64,000 nucleotides of DNA from Lachnospiraceae bacterium (GCA_017936885.1 JAGBEO010000011.1:186001-250000); one strand, 5' to 3'; counted from the stretch's first letter, positions 19,034 to 29,189 are shown. Made by a program: numbers and translations. The notes: a model not told the origin generated them from the letters alone.

Positions 19034-20575
19034 ATGCTTATGGGAATTACCTCATTTTATTTTTTGTGTTTTTTTGCAGCCATGCTGATACTGTATTACT
19101 GTATCCCCAAGAAGCTTCAATGGGGATTTCTTTTGGTGTGCAGCGTGGCTTATTATCTGATGACCGGCAACGGGCTTCTGATTCTCTATCCGATTGTGTC
19201 GGTGAGCGCCTGTTATCTGGGGATTCGGTTTCTTTCTAATCTGCCTGCGGAGAAAGAAAAGGAGCGAAAATGGGTTCTTCTGATAACGATACTGGTCAAT
19301 ATCGGTATCTTGGCGGTATTGAAATATGTGAATTTCGGTATCTATACGATAGATGGGATTGCCCATCTGTTCGGCAGCTCCGATACATTAATTGAGAGTG
19401 TGGATTTTCTGGTACCTTTGGGAGTGTCTTTTTATACATTCTCCCTGTTAGGCTATGTAGTGGATGTCTACTACGGGATTGCCGCTCCCCAGAAAAATTA
19501 CCTGAAGCTGGCATTATATGGAATGTATTTTCCGGTGATTATATCCGGACCTATCTTAAAATACAGAGAGCATGGGGAACAGTTTTTTGAACCCCATCCC
19601 TTTGATTATCGTCAGGTAAGCTATGGTTTGCAGCGTATGATTTGGGGATTTTTTAAGAAGCTGGTGATCGCTGAGAGGCTGGGGATGTTAGTCGATACGG
19701 TGTATGGACAGTATACGGATTATCCCGGAGTATATATTTGGGTTGCGACCATATGCTATGCTTTTCAATTATATACGGATTTCTCCGGCTGTATGGATAT
19801 TGTACTAGGTATGTCCGAGAGCTTAGGTATTATTCTGCCGGAGAACTTTAACACACCGTTTTTTGCTAAGAGCGTTGCGGAATATTGGAGAAGGTGGCAT
19901 ATTACACTGGGCGTGTGGATGAAGGATTATGTGTTCTATCCGGTGCTGCGATCCGGATTTTTCACGAAGCTCAATCGGTCATGGAAGGAGAAATTCGGCA
20001 AGAAAAGGGGCAAACAGTATGCAACTTTCGTTGCCATGTTTATCCTGTGGCTGACGGTAGGTATCTGGCATGGCGGAGACTGGAAGTTTGTAATCGGTTC
20101 CGGTTTACTCCACTGGTTCTATATTGTGATGGAAGAATTGCTTGCGCCGCCCTGTGCGAAAATGATGGATAAGCTTCATATCGATGGGAAAGGAAGGACG
20201 GTCAATGTGATCCGCATGCTTAGAACCTTTCTTTTAGTGTGCATCGGTGATCTGTTTTTCAGAGCGGCATCGGTAGGAGATGCCTTTGCCATGCTGAGAG
20301 GGGCGGTAACAACATGGAATTGGCCGGTATTATGGGATGGTTCTTTGCTGCAGCTCGGGCTGGATATGGTGGAGATGGCAATTACGGTGGTATCGTTGCT
20401 TATCTTATATGGAGTATCCCTGTTGCAGCAGAAAGGTTCCGTGCGGGATAAAATAGCGAAGAAACCATTGCCGGTTCGCTGGCTTCTCTGGTATGCGCTG
20501 CTGTTCTATGTGATCCTGCTGGGATGTTACGGACCTGGCTACAGTGCATCGGAGTTTATTTATCAGGGATTTTAA
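19034..20575 (+). CDS. MBOAT family O-acyltransferase, divergent type
   Basis: A 513-aa polytopic membrane protein of the MBOAT superfamily. It carries EYWRRWHITLGVWMKDYVFY and the catalytic His (residue 346) in VGIWHGGDW. Unlike the other three MBOAT proteins here, the YIPLGGNR element is replaced by a longer basic stretch (PVLRSGFFTKLNRSW), so it belongs to a different subfamily. No SGNH gene lies beside it. The nearest is at 25777, in a separate unit. It is followed 92 bases later by a polyprenyl-phosphate GT2 gene. I chose the ATG at 19034; the ATG at 19040 would be equally acceptable. Confidence 0.88.
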   Translation: MLMGITSFYFLCFFAAMLILYYCIPKKLQWGFLLVCSVAYYLMTGNGLLILYPIVSVSACYLGIRFLSNLPAEKEKERKWVLLITILVNIGILAVLKYVNFGIYTIDGIAHLFGSSDTLIESVDFLVPLGVSFYTFSLLGYVVDVYYGIAAPQKNYLKLALYGMYFPVIISGPILKYREHGEQFFEPHPFDYRQVSYGLQRMIWGFFKKLVIAERLGMLVDTVYGQYTDYPGVYIWVATICYAFQLYTDFSGCMDIVLGMSESLGIILPENFNTPFFAKSVAEYWRRWHITLGVWMKDYVFYPVLRSGFFTKLNRSWKEKFGKKRGKQYATFVAMFILWLTVGIWHGGDWKFVIGSGLLHWFYIVMEELLAPPCAKMMDKLHIDGKGRTVNVIRMLRTFLLVCIGDLFFRAASVGDAFAMLRGAVTTWNWPVLWDGSLLQLGLDMVEMAITVVSLLILYGVSLLQQKGSVRDKIAKKPLPVRWLLWYALLFYVILLGCYGPGYSASEFIYQGF

Positions 20576-20667
20576 GATATAAAAATACAATAGTAATGTT
20601 CAGGGTTTTGTGATAGAATAATAAGTGTTTTATTATTTAGGAAAAATGCTGAAGGAATGGAGTAAAG

Positions 20668-21603
20668 ATGGATAAGATAGCTGTATTAATTCCATGCTAT
20701 AACGAAGAAAAAACGATTGCCAAGGTGGTAAAGGATGCTAAAGAAGCCCTGCCGGAGGCGGTGATCTATGTTTATGACAATAATTCGAAAGACCGTACCG
20801 TAGAGCTGGCAGCAGAAGCAGGGGCAGTAATCCGTTACGAATATATGCAGGGTAAAGGCAATGTAATCCGCAGAATGTTTCGGGAGATTGAGGCAGAATG
20901 TTATATTATGGTGGACGGAGATGACACTTATCCCATGGAATATGCCAGAGAGATGGCGGATAAAGTGCTTAAGCACAATGCGGATATGGTAGTCGGAGAC
21001 AGGCTTTCTTCCACCTATTTTACGGAAAATAAGCGTCCTTTTCATAATTTCGGTAATACGATTGTACGAAGCAGTATTAACCGGCTGTTCCATTGTGAGA
21101 TCAAGGATATTATGACAGGTTACCGTGCATTCAGTTATGGGTTTGTTAAGACCTTTCCGGTATTGTCCACAGGATTTGAGATTGAAACAGAAATGACGAT
21201 TCATGCGGTCTACAATAATATGCAGATTGAGAATGTAATTGTGGATTACCGCGACAGACCGGAAGGCAGTGAATCCAAGTTAAATACCTTTTCCGATGGC
21301 TTTAAGGTGCTGCACACGATCCTAAAACTGTATCGGGACTATAAGCCGCTTGAATTTTTCGGATTGTGTTCCGCGATTCTGGCAATTGTGGCAGTTGTAC
21401 TGTTTGTTCCCATTTTCGTCTCTTATATTGAGACAGGTCTGGTGCTTCGGTTCCCTACTCTGTTTGTCAGCGGGTTTATTGCGCTGGCGGCGATTCAGTC
21501 GCTGTTTGCCGGGCTGATTTTATCGAATATGGCGTTGAAGAACCGAAGGGATTTCGAGTATCGTCTGGCGCTTGTTACGCGCAGAGTGCAGCGCGGGGAG
21601 TAG
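20668..21603 (+). CDS. Polyprenyl-phosphate glycosyltransferase-like GT2 with two membrane helices
   Basis: A 311-aa membrane-linked GT2. The catalytic domain begins IAVLIPCYNEEKTIAKVV, with YDNNSKDRT and the metal-binding MVDGDDTYP, followed by MVVGDRLSS and MTGYRAFS. Two C-terminal membrane helices (about 225-250 and 265-290) place it with DPM1-like enzymes that make polyprenyl-phosphate sugars. GGAGTAAAG stands just before the ATG. It is followed 38 bases on by a large DUF6020-type membrane protein. The pair looks like donor synthesis plus outer-face transfer. It differs clearly from the GtrB-like protein at 10978, so a different sugar is likely. Confidence 0.88.
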   Translation: MDKIAVLIPCYNEEKTIAKVVKDAKEALPEAVIYVYDNNSKDRTVELAAEAGAVIRYEYMQGKGNVIRRMFREIEAECYIMVDGDDTYPMEYAREMADKVLKHNADMVVGDRLSSTYFTENKRPFHNFGNTIVRSSINRLFHCEIKDIMTGYRAFSYGFVKTFPVLSTGFEIETEMTIHAVYNNMQIENVIVDYRDRPEGSESKLNTFSDGFKVLHTILKLYRDYKPLEFFGLCSAILAIVAVVLFVPIFVSYIETGLVLRFPTLFVSGFIALAAIQSLFAGLILSNMALKNRRDFEYRLALVTRRVQRGE

Positions 21604-21640
21604 ATAAGCAGAGGCAGGCGGCGCAGATTGGGAAATTAAG

Positions 21641-23563
21641 ATGGATAAAATACAACAACGTTTTACAAAAAGAGAACTGATTATTACAATTGGGGCGGCA
21701 TGTGCCGCATTGGCGGTTGCTTTTCGTATTTTTTTATTGCTGCACATGGAAGGTAATTTATATACGATGGGTATTTTCCCGTTGGCAATTCTGCTGGGAT
21801 TATATTGTTTATGGAAAAAGACTTTGTTTCTTCAGGAAGTCTTTTTTTCTGTTTGGGTGAGAATGCTTCTTGCTGTTGTCTTCACGGCATTGCAGGTTAT
21901 TGGTATGTGGTGGAGTAATCCGGGAATGGAAGCATGTATCAGCTGGGGTGAAATATGTCTGTGGATTGTGTGTTTTACGCCGCTTACTTTTGCAGGACAG
22001 AATGCTTTGTTTGCATGGACGAAGAAGGTATATTGTCCGGCTAAAAGGAGCGTGTCCTGCCAAGATATCAATGGCGTGGACGGTCAGGAACATAGGCAGG
22101 GCAGAATAGTCCGGTGGTTTCGGAGGTTTGGCAGGATGCGGCAAGAGTTTTCGGCAGGGAAAGGCTTTCTGGGAGCTTTTGCGGTTATCATGGTTGGTTT
22201 TATGATTCCGTTTGCAACGTATTATCCGGCGATCATGGCATATGACGTGATCCCGCAGCTAGATCAGATCAAGATCAGCGGTTATACGACGCATCATCCG
22301 CTTGTGCATACGCTGCTGCTGTCCTTGTGTTTGAAGATCGGAGAGATTCTGCCCTTGGTGAGCAATGCAGACCGTGCAGGACTGGCTGTTTATTCTCTGC
22401 TGCAAATGGCGGTCATGGCGGGGAGTTTTGCCTATGTGTATGTTTTTTTGCGTAAGAGGCATGTGAACCGTTATCTGTGTTACTTCTATGTGTTGTGTGT
22501 GGCATTCTATCCTACCCACGGTATGTTGGCAGTTTCTATTACGAAGGACAGTATTTATGCAGTTCTGGTGATGATGTTTACGGTGTGGGTGTACGATGCC
22601 GTGACGGAAGGTAAAGAGAGAGTCTTATCTGCAGGCTGGCTGACAGCCTATACGGTTATCACGGTTTTATTGTTACTGTTTCGCAATAACAGTATCTATG
22701 CATGGGTATTGTTTGTATTGGTCTATGGGGCAGCAGCGCGAAGATCGCGCAGTTATCGGAAAATGATGTGTGTTCATGCGCTTGCATTGATTTTATATTT
22801 GGTTTTCAATGTGGGATTGATCAATTTGGCGGGTGCTACCAGCGCCACTTATGCGAGGGAGATGCTGAGTGTACCGACGCAGCAGATTGCGAGAGTGGTG
22901 GCATATCACGGTGAGGAACTGACAGAAGAAGAGTATGACAAGATAGGGGCTGTCTGGGGAGAGGATAATCTGCCGGAATATGTGCCGGCTATAGCGGACC
23001 GCAGCAAGCGGGATATTTCGAATGACCCTGAAGAATTAAGAAATCTCGCAAGTTTGTGGGTGGATTTGGGAAGACGGTATCCGGGAGAGTATGTGAAGGC
23101 ATTTATGCTCAAGAGTAAGGGAATGTGGTATCTGGAAGATACAAGTTATCTGTTTGATGTGTATTCTTATACTAAGGGATATTTGCAGATTACATATCCC
23201 AGCGATCAGCAGGAATATATAGAGGCGCTGGCGCCGGGTTACTATAGGCATCAGAAACTGCAATTGCTGCAGGCAGTGTACCGATTCTTTGCGGCGGGGG
23301 ATGCCGTATGGCGGTATATACCGTTCTTGGCAGTTGTAATGCAGCCGGCCTTCTACTGTTTTCTTTTATTATATTATGCACTTGTGTGTATCGGTCTGAA
23401 ACGTTATCAATGTCTTGTACCGGTCATATATCTTACGGCATTGGCCGGAACATTGTTGTTAGGCCCCTGTGTGCTGGTACGATATATGTATCCGATTATG
23501 CTGGCGATTACGGTGTTGACGCTGGCAGACAGCCGGCCGGCAACGGAACCATCCAAGGCATAG
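21641..23563 (+). CDS. DUF6020-like polytopic membrane protein, probable glycosyltransferase
   Basis: A 640-aa integral membrane protein with about a dozen hydrophobic segments. The region YYPAIMAYDVIPQLDQIKI followed by TTHHPLVHTLLLSL is what I associate with DUF6020, a family common in Lachnospiraceae surface loci; identification is from memory. The outer loop with Asp and paired His is placed like the GT-C catalytic loop. A soluble stretch of about 130 residues follows near residues 410-520. It is preceded by a polyprenyl-phosphate GT2 gene in the same operon, suggesting it uses that product. Its end converges on a minus-strand membrane protein gene. Confidence 0.7.
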   Translation: MDKIQQRFTKRELIITIGAACAALAVAFRIFLLLHMEGNLYTMGIFPLAILLGLYCLWKKTLFLQEVFFSVWVRMLLAVVFTALQVIGMWWSNPGMEACISWGEICLWIVCFTPLTFAGQNALFAWTKKVYCPAKRSVSCQDINGVDGQEHRQGRIVRWFRRFGRMRQEFSAGKGFLGAFAVIMVGFMIPFATYYPAIMAYDVIPQLDQIKISGYTTHHPLVHTLLLSLCLKIGEILPLVSNADRAGLAVYSLLQMAVMAGSFAYVYVFLRKRHVNRYLCYFYVLCVAFYPTHGMLAVSITKDSIYAVLVMMFTVWVYDAVTEGKERVLSAGWLTAYTVITVLLLLFRNNSIYAWVLFVLVYGAAARRSRSYRKMMCVHALALILYLVFNVGLINLAGATSATYAREMLSVPTQQIARVVAYHGEELTEEEYDKIGAVWGEDNLPEYVPAIADRSKRDISNDPEELRNLASLWVDLGRRYPGEYVKAFMLKSKGMWYLEDTSYLFDVYSYTKGYLQITYPSDQQEYIEALAPGYYRHQKLQLLQAVYRFFAAGDAVWRYIPFLAVVMQPAFYCFLLLYYALVCIGLKRYQCLVPVIYLTALAGTLLLGPCVLVRYMYPIMLAITVLTLADSRPATEPSKA

Positions 23564-23653
23564 ATGTTTTAGAACAATAATTTCTTTCTGAGAGAGGATG
23601 ACAGAATATTAATAAAAGATAATAGTAATAAATAATAATAAACATAAGAAGAA

Positions 23654-23677
23654 CAGCTGCAGCTAGGGCTGCAGCTG
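23654..23677 (-). terminator. Hairpin at the 3' end of the minus-strand membrane protein gene
   Basis: A perfect 10-base stem (CAGCTGCAGC / GCTGCAGCTG) with loop TAGG. It overlaps the stop codon of the minus-strand gene and is followed on that strand by T-rich sequence. Confidence 0.5.
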
Positions 23678-25492
23678 ATATACGTTATAGATAGCGTTTC
23701 CGGCAGTAAAGCTGTCCGTCTGATGCAGTCCGGCATGATAGCGGTGCCGCAGATACATAATGACCGGATGTTCTTCCGGATAGGGTGCTTCTTCCAAAAT
23801 GAAATAGATATTATCACTTTCTATAAGATCTTGTCCGAAATCCCCGATTCCGTGGGAAGACAATTTCTTTTTGCTGTTGGGGTTACATACTACGCCCCAG
23901 TTTGTATAGAAGAAGTTGTTGTAAGTATCAAGACTCATATCAAAAGGCGATTCGCAGTAGTTATCCAATGTATTTCCGTCATAAGTCCAAATATAGAAAT
24001 TGTCCGGATGGGCATGGCAATAGTCTTTTAATCCTTCCCAATTAGCCTGCTTTGTGTGATAATTGGCATCAATGTCTGTCTTGGTAAAGTACAGGGATGC
24101 TGCACTAAGCAGTAACAGACAGGGAAAAAGGACGGCATACGGTTTGGCTTTTTCCAGTCTGATAAGATTAAAACTAAACAGGATGCCAAACAGTATCATA
24201 TAATCTACCGTGATTAGCGGCTGGGAAATCCGTTTCGGGAAGCGTCCTTCGTACAATACATACCCCCAGCTTACCGTACGTCCCAACAGATAGAACAGAT
24301 ACACCAAAAGTGCGCTGTAATTACGTCTGACTAAAATCAAAACCAGGGTATTGAACAGCAAAAGGGCAAGCAGTATGTTTGCAGGCTGCATACCATCCTG
24401 ATAAAGAAAGACAGTGATACTTCCCGTAATAATATTTTTGATGCGGTCTTTGGTATCGGTACGTTTCAGATAGCAGTCTCTGGCAATATCATGCATTTGC
24501 TGCCAATCTTCCAAGGACATTTCATAACCGATGTAAGGAGCTCCGTTTTTACGGTACATGTAGTCTTCCTCAGAAATACCGAGGGTGGTAAGTTCATCCG
24601 CACATTCTTCATAGTCAGGCCAGGTATAGAAGTCTCCTACGCGCTCGCGGTAATGGTTGATTTTTCGGAAGTCGGCCCATTCCGTATCAGAATAGGCAAT
24701 GAGATGCAGTCCCAGCAAAATTCCCATTCCTGCAAGGAGAATCAGTGCAAAACTCCATAGCTTAAGGCCAATCTGCCCACTGCCGTTTTTGTAAGCAATG
24801 ATCCATTTGGACAGCCAGAGCATACCTGCCATGGGGAGAATCAGATAGAACATATTTTGCCGCATACTGTAGGCGATCAGGGCAAAGGCGAGAGTAGGAA
24901 TATTATGTTTTAAGAATTCCGCAGTGGGAGCATTCATTTTGGTCGTAATAAAGTTAAACAAAGCGGTTGCTGCGGCAACTCCCGCAGTTGTCGTATATTG
25001 GGCTTCCGAGATTATATTCAAGTCAATCAGGAAGAATAGTGCCATAAGAATAGCCAAAGCCGGTTTCCAGACAGCATCAGAAGTATTGTGTTTACGCCAC
25101 AATGTGAGAGCACGGCTGTAGATACAGTATATGCATGCGATATGTATTCCGTGCTGAAACAGTCCGTACCATGGGATGAAACTGCATATCTTATAAAACT
25201 GGCATAATAGCCAGGATAGTGGATACAGGAAAAAGAGGACGTGGGCATCGGGATAACCCAGATAGGCACCTGACAGGGTACTGTACATACCCCAGTCATC
25301 ATTGATGCCGTCTACGGGCTTAATCCATAATAATTCAATACCGTAAAAGACAATGACAAAGATAAGGAAAAGAAGGCGCTGCAATATCAGTGATCTTCCC
25401 AAAGAAGATGATGTGCCGTCTTTGCGTTTTCTGTTTTGTGCGATGGGTAAGGATGCCATAGTAGGATCGGCTCCGGGATGAATAAGTGCCAT
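23663..25492 (-). CDS. Polytopic membrane protein of unknown family, GT-C-like
   Basis: A 609-aa integral membrane protein. After the first helix the outer loop reads IKPVDGINDDWGMYSTLSG, with an NDDW motif in the place where GtrII/GT-C enzymes keep catalytic acids. The C-terminal 120 residues are an outer soluble domain. A lipid-linked-sugar transferase is the best guess, but I do not recognise the family. The start at 25492 has GAAAGGA about 9 bases upstream; the frame extends 12 codons further without support. A good promoter precedes it. It is monocistronic and lies between two plus-strand units. Confidence 0.65.
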   Translation of the reverse strand: MALIHPGADPTMASLPIAQNRKRKDGTSSSLGRSLILQRLLFLIFVIVFYGIELLWIKPVDGINDDWGMYSTLSGAYLGYPDAHVLFFLYPLSWLLCQFYKICSFIPWYGLFQHGIHIACIYCIYSRALTLWRKHNTSDAVWKPALAILMALFFLIDLNIISEAQYTTTAGVAAATALFNFITTKMNAPTAEFLKHNIPTLAFALIAYSMRQNMFYLILPMAGMLWLSKWIIAYKNGSGQIGLKLWSFALILLAGMGILLGLHLIAYSDTEWADFRKINHYRERVGDFYTWPDYEECADELTTLGISEEDYMYRKNGAPYIGYEMSLEDWQQMHDIARDCYLKRTDTKDRIKNIITGSITVFLYQDGMQPANILLALLLFNTLVLILVRRNYSALLVYLFYLLGRTVSWGYVLYEGRFPKRISQPLITVDYMILFGILFSFNLIRLEKAKPYAVLFPCLLLLSAASLYFTKTDIDANYHTKQANWEGLKDYCHAHPDNFYIWTYDGNTLDNYCESPFDMSLDTYNNFFYTNWGVVCNPNSKKKLSSHGIGDFGQDLIESDNIYFILEEAPYPEEHPVIMYLRHRYHAGLHQTDSFTAGNAIYNVYQLQP

Positions 25493-25557
25493 AAGTAGAT
25501 TCCTTTCGCAACAGGCTATGAATAACACCCTGTATTATGCATAATTTTATCTTATTT

Positions 25558-25586
25558 ATTATATACTATAGTACGAATAGGTACAA
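25558..25586 (-). promoter_or_regulatory. Sigma-A promoter for the minus-strand membrane protein
   Basis: On the minus strand TTGTAC (25586-25581), a 17-base spacer and a perfect TATAAT (25563-25558) lie about 65 bases upstream of the start codon. Confidence 0.6.
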
Positions 25587-25776
25587 ATAGAAATGGCAGT
25601 CAATTCTTAAGATTTATGAAAGGATTTGTTAATAAATTCAAAGAGGGATATTCAAAAATATGAAAATGTGGTAAGGTAACAAAAGAAGTAAAGGGTTACT
25701 AATATCAATACATAGAACCGGAATAATCATATTTTCGGAATTCCAAGATTGATAAGAAAGGTGAGGATATATAGAT

Positions 25777-26892
25777 ATGGAACAGAGAGGACGCGGGAGA
25801 AAGGGAAAGTATCAAAATAACATTTTACTTCTGACTGTACTCATTGGATTTTGCATTCTGGCGCTCATTGAGATTGGGTATGGACATGCACAGATGAAAG
25901 TGGAGAAAGAACGGCTTGCATTGGAAGAATCCAACAATCAGGCGATGCAGGAGCTGAAGCAGGAGTGGAATCAGATCAAAGACGGTACCAGTGTGGTGAC
26001 CGATGAACAGGGGCAGGAAGAAGCAGTCAGCAGCGGGCAAAATGCAGATGCAGAGCCGTCTAAGGTAGTAGCAAAAGCTGATAATGAAAACGGTGAGGAA
26101 GAGAAAGATCAAGATTTACCGGACGAAGATAAGGATTACGATATGCAGATAGTCATCCTGGGTGACAGCATCATGGATAATGACAGATCGGAGAGTGGTG
26201 TGGCTTCTATCATTGGCGAGGAATGCAATGCCAAAGTCTATAATATGGCGATGGGCGGTACCACGGCGGCACTAATGCCTACAGAGCAATACAATTATGC
26301 GACTTGGGATTCTCGGTGTCTTTTGGGAGTGGTTAACGCCATTCTGGGCAATATCAATATAGAGATTTTCGATGATTATCCTGCCGGAAAAATTCTTAAG
26401 GAATGTGATTTTGATAAGACAGATTACTTTATTATAGAATACGGTGTGAACGATTTCCTGACCGGACAGATACCGCAGAGCAGATATCTGGAAGGCGGAG
26501 AAACGTTATCGGTGGATGATGTACACACCTATACCGGAGCTTTGGAGAATGCCGTCGTCCTGTTGCAGGACAGATTCCCGGATGCTAAGATATTGCTGAT
26601 TGCACCGCACTATTGCCAGATTTTCAATGGCACTACTTTTATGGGAGACGGTTATTCGATAGATTACGGATTCGGTCCGCTCATTAACTTTGCAAGAGGT
26701 ACAGGTTATATTTATGAGCAGCATAAGGATGAAAATGTGATCTTTTATAATGCTTTTGAAGAAAGTGGTATCAATGCGGAGACGGCAGACCAGTATTTGG
26801 AGGATGGTGTGCATCTGACGCCGGAAGGAAGCAGAGCTTATGCAGATTATGCAGCCAGATTAATTAATGCGGATTTCAGACCGGAAGAATAA
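25777..26892 (+). CDS. SGNH/GDSL hydrolase family protein, membrane-anchored
   Basis: A 371-aa protein with one N-terminal membrane helix (about 15-35) and a charged, probably coiled-coil stalk (about 38-65). An acidic linker follows to residue 125, then an outer SGNH domain. The catalytic blocks are all present: ILGDSIMDND (Ser), NMAMGGTT (Gly), IEYGVNDFL (Asn) and LEDGVHLTPEG (Asp/His). The family includes esterases and acyl carriers acting on surface glycans. It stands before the FkbH-like gene, separated by a possible weak terminator. It resembles the SGNH protein at 46326 in layout, but that one lacks the Ser. Confidence 0.82.
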   Translation: MEQRGRGRKGKYQNNILLLTVLIGFCILALIEIGYGHAQMKVEKERLALEESNNQAMQELKQEWNQIKDGTSVVTDEQGQEEAVSSGQNADAEPSKVVAKADNENGEEEKDQDLPDEDKDYDMQIVILGDSIMDNDRSESGVASIIGEECNAKVYNMAMGGTTAALMPTEQYNYATWDSRCLLGVVNAILGNINIEIFDDYPAGKILKECDFDKTDYFIIEYGVNDFLTGQIPQSRYLEGGETLSVDDVHTYTGALENAVVLLQDRFPDAKILLIAPHYCQIFNGTTFMGDGYSIDYGFGPLINFARGTGYIYEQHKDENVIFYNAFEESGINAETADQYLEDGVHLTPEGSRAYADYAARLINADFRPEE

Positions 26893-26912
26893 TGGCAGAT
26901 TAGATGGAGAGT

Positions 26913-26945
26913 AAAAGGGGCTTACCGTTTCAGGCAAGTCCTTTT
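26913..26945 (+). terminator. Possible intrinsic terminator after the SGNH gene
   Basis: AAAAGGGGCTT and AAGTCCTTTT can pair over about 10 bases with one bulge and one G-T pair, ending in TTTTAT. The stem is imperfect and the T tract short. Confidence 0.4.
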
Positions 26946-27114
26946 ATAATAGGGAAAAAGTATAGATATTATCAGGGCAGACCGGGTTAATGATCTGATT
27001 GCAGAAATGGCAGATGATGTGATATCATAAGTGACAGTATGATGATAACAAAACAGCGTGTAAACAGAGGACTTGTATATAAAATATATAAGAAGACGGG
27101 TGGGATTAAAACAT

Positions 27115-28974
27115 ATGCAGGAATTAGAATATCCTTTTGACAGTGAAGATATCTTAAAAAAGTCTAAGAAAATCAAACGACAGCTTCTGGAAGAAGGGAC
27201 AAGCCTTCTTCCGAAAAAAATTGCGGTGCTGGGCGGCAGTACGACCCATGATATCATCAGGGTACTGGAGGTTTTCTTATTAAATCAGGGAATACAGCCG
27301 GAATTCTATGAGTCGGAGTATGCCCAGTACTGGCAGGATATCATGTTTGATAATCCTGAGTTGACAGCGTTTGCGCCGGATTTGATCTTTATCCATACGT
27401 CGAACCGTAATATTACGGCATTTCCCAATGTGGCAGACAGCGAGGATCAGATTGAGGATATGCTTACAGAGCAGTATGAGCATTTCAGGGTAATGTGGGA
27501 TAAGATTGCTAAGGCGTATCATTGTCCGGTGATCCAGAATAATTTTGAGTATCCTTTTTACAGAGTACTGGGAAACAGGGATGCGTCTGATATTCACGGA
27601 AGAATTTGTTTTATTAACCGTCTTAACGAACTGTTCTACGGTTATGCAAGAGAGCATCAGAATTTCTATATCAATGATATGAATTATATGGCATCTGCTT
27701 ACGGACTGGATAAGTGGGCAGACCCACTGTACTGGCATATGTATAAATACGCTATGTGTATGCAGGCGATTCCCGAATTTGCTTATAATCTGACTAACAT
27801 TATTAAAGCGATTTTCGGTAAAAATAAGAAGGCGCTGGTACTGGATCTGGACAATACCCTTTGGGGCGGTATCGTGGGCGATGACGGTGTGGAGAATCTG
27901 GAGATCGGACAGGAAACCTCTATGGGACAGGTCTATTCGGAATTTCAGAATTATATTAAGGCACAAAAAGACATCGGCGTTATGCTCAATATCAATTCCA
28001 AGAACGAATATGACAATGCCATTGCGGGGTTGAATCATCCTGACGGCAGTCTGCATCCTGATGATTTTATTATCATTAAGGCGAACTGGGACCCTAAGAG
28101 CAAGAATATTGTGGATATTGCCAATGAACTCAATATTATGCCGGATAGTCTGGTGTTTGTGGACGATAATCCTGCGGAACGTGAGATTATTAAGAGTCAG
28201 GTGAGTGGCGTGTCGGTGCCGGAGATCGGCACACCGGAGCAGTACATCCGTGTGTTGGATCACTCAGGATTTTTCGAGGTGGTCAGTCTGTCCGAGGATG
28301 ACAGAAAGCGCAATGAGATGTATAAGGCGAATATGCAGCGGCAGAAACAGCAGCAGAATTTTGGGGACTATAGGGAATATTTGTTATCGCTTAACATGCA
28401 GGGAACGATCAAGGCATTTGAACCGATGTATATGGCGCGGATCGCTCAGCTTTCCAATAAGAGCAATCAGTTTAACCTGACCACCAGAAGATTCACCCAG
28501 AGCGATATTGAGTGGTTCGCGGCGGATGGAGCTTATATCACGCGGTATGGTAAGCTGGAAGACAAATTTGGTGATAATGGTGTTGTCTCGGTGGTAATCG
28601 GCAGGAAGGGTAAGGCGGAAGATGCCGCAGTGTATCAGAAGAAGGAGGCAGTGACGGGAGCAGTTTCTTCTGAAGAATGTGATGTGCTGCATCTGGAACT
28701 GTGGCTGATGAGCTGTCGGGTACTGAAACGTGACATGGAATATGCCATGATGGACAGTGTTGTGCAGGCGTGCAGAGAGTGTGGCATCAGCACGATTATG
28801 GGGTACTATTATCCCACTGCAAAGAATAACATGGTCAAAGATTTCTATGGCCTGCAGGGCTTTACGAAGGTTGCCGAAGACGCAGAAGGCAACAGCACAT
28901 GGCAGTTTATCATTCCTGATGATTATGAGCGGAAAAATACGGTTATTGCAGTAAACGGAGAGACATTGGATTGA
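27115..28974 (+). CDS. FkbH-like HAD-IIIC family enzyme with N-terminal SGNH-like and C-terminal GNAT-like domains
   Basis: A 619-aa cytosolic protein. The N-terminal third has an SGNH-like fold start (VLGGSTTHDIIRVLEVF). The central HAD core has the signature LDLDNTLWGGIVGDDG, with Asp244 and Asp246 as nucleophile and acid, then FVDDNPAEREII. The C-terminal third looks like the GNAT-type domain of this family. Known FkbH-like enzymes take 1,3-bisphosphoglycerate, dephosphorylate it and load the glyceryl group onto an acyl carrier protein, starting methoxymalonyl or tetronate units. An ACP gene lies just downstream, which supports glyceryl-ACP or a related product. The start at 27115 (MQELEYPFDSED) matches the family; the TTG at 27073 is unlikely. 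Confidence 0.88.
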   Translation: MQELEYPFDSEDILKKSKKIKRQLLEEGTSLLPKKIAVLGGSTTHDIIRVLEVFLLNQGIQPEFYESEYAQYWQDIMFDNPELTAFAPDLIFIHTSNRNITAFPNVADSEDQIEDMLTEQYEHFRVMWDKIAKAYHCPVIQNNFEYPFYRVLGNRDASDIHGRICFINRLNELFYGYAREHQNFYINDMNYMASAYGLDKWADPLYWHMYKYAMCMQAIPEFAYNLTNIIKAIFGKNKKALVLDLDNTLWGGIVGDDGVENLEIGQETSMGQVYSEFQNYIKAQKDIGVMLNINSKNEYDNAIAGLNHPDGSLHPDDFIIIKANWDPKSKNIVDIANELNIMPDSLVFVDDNPAEREIIKSQVSGVSVPEIGTPEQYIRVLDHSGFFEVVSLSEDDRKRNEMYKANMQRQKQQQNFGDYREYLLSLNMQGTIKAFEPMYMARIAQLSNKSNQFNLTTRRFTQSDIEWFAADGAYITRYGKLEDKFGDNGVVSVVIGRKGKAEDAAVYQKKEAVTGAVSSEECDVLHLELWLMSCRVLKRDMEYAMMDSVVQACRECGISTIMGYYYPTAKNNMVKDFYGLQGFTKVAEDAEGNSTWQFIIPDDYERKNTVIAVNGETLD

Positions 28975-29064
28975 ATGAAGGATTCCGATGTATGTTTAAG
29001 CGTATGTATGGCGGCAAATCGGTGTGAAATTGCGGCTGCCTGGTAGTGATATAGGAATTAGATG

Positions 29065-29093
29065 TTGCTAAAATATAAAAAAAACGTTATAGT
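29065..29093 (+). promoter_or_regulatory. Sigma-A promoter for the acyl carrier protein gene
   Basis: TTGCTA (29065-29070), a 17-base A-rich spacer and TATAGT (29088-29093) lie about 95 bases before the ACP start, suggesting the ACP can be expressed apart from the FkbH-like gene. Confidence 0.5.
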
Positions 29094-29189
29094 GTTTATG
29101 TTGAAGTGTTGCGGCAACAATAAAAGATAAACATAAGAGATCTTATGAATTCGTTGTACAAAGTGATAGAAAGGCATGGTAGCTATAAT

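Noticed and set aside
27280-28263. Antisense frame of 327 residues opposite the FkbH-like gene
   Set aside because: The plus strand carries a complete conserved enzyme here. The antisense product is unrelated in character to any family I know and is rich in His and Ile as expected from a shadow.
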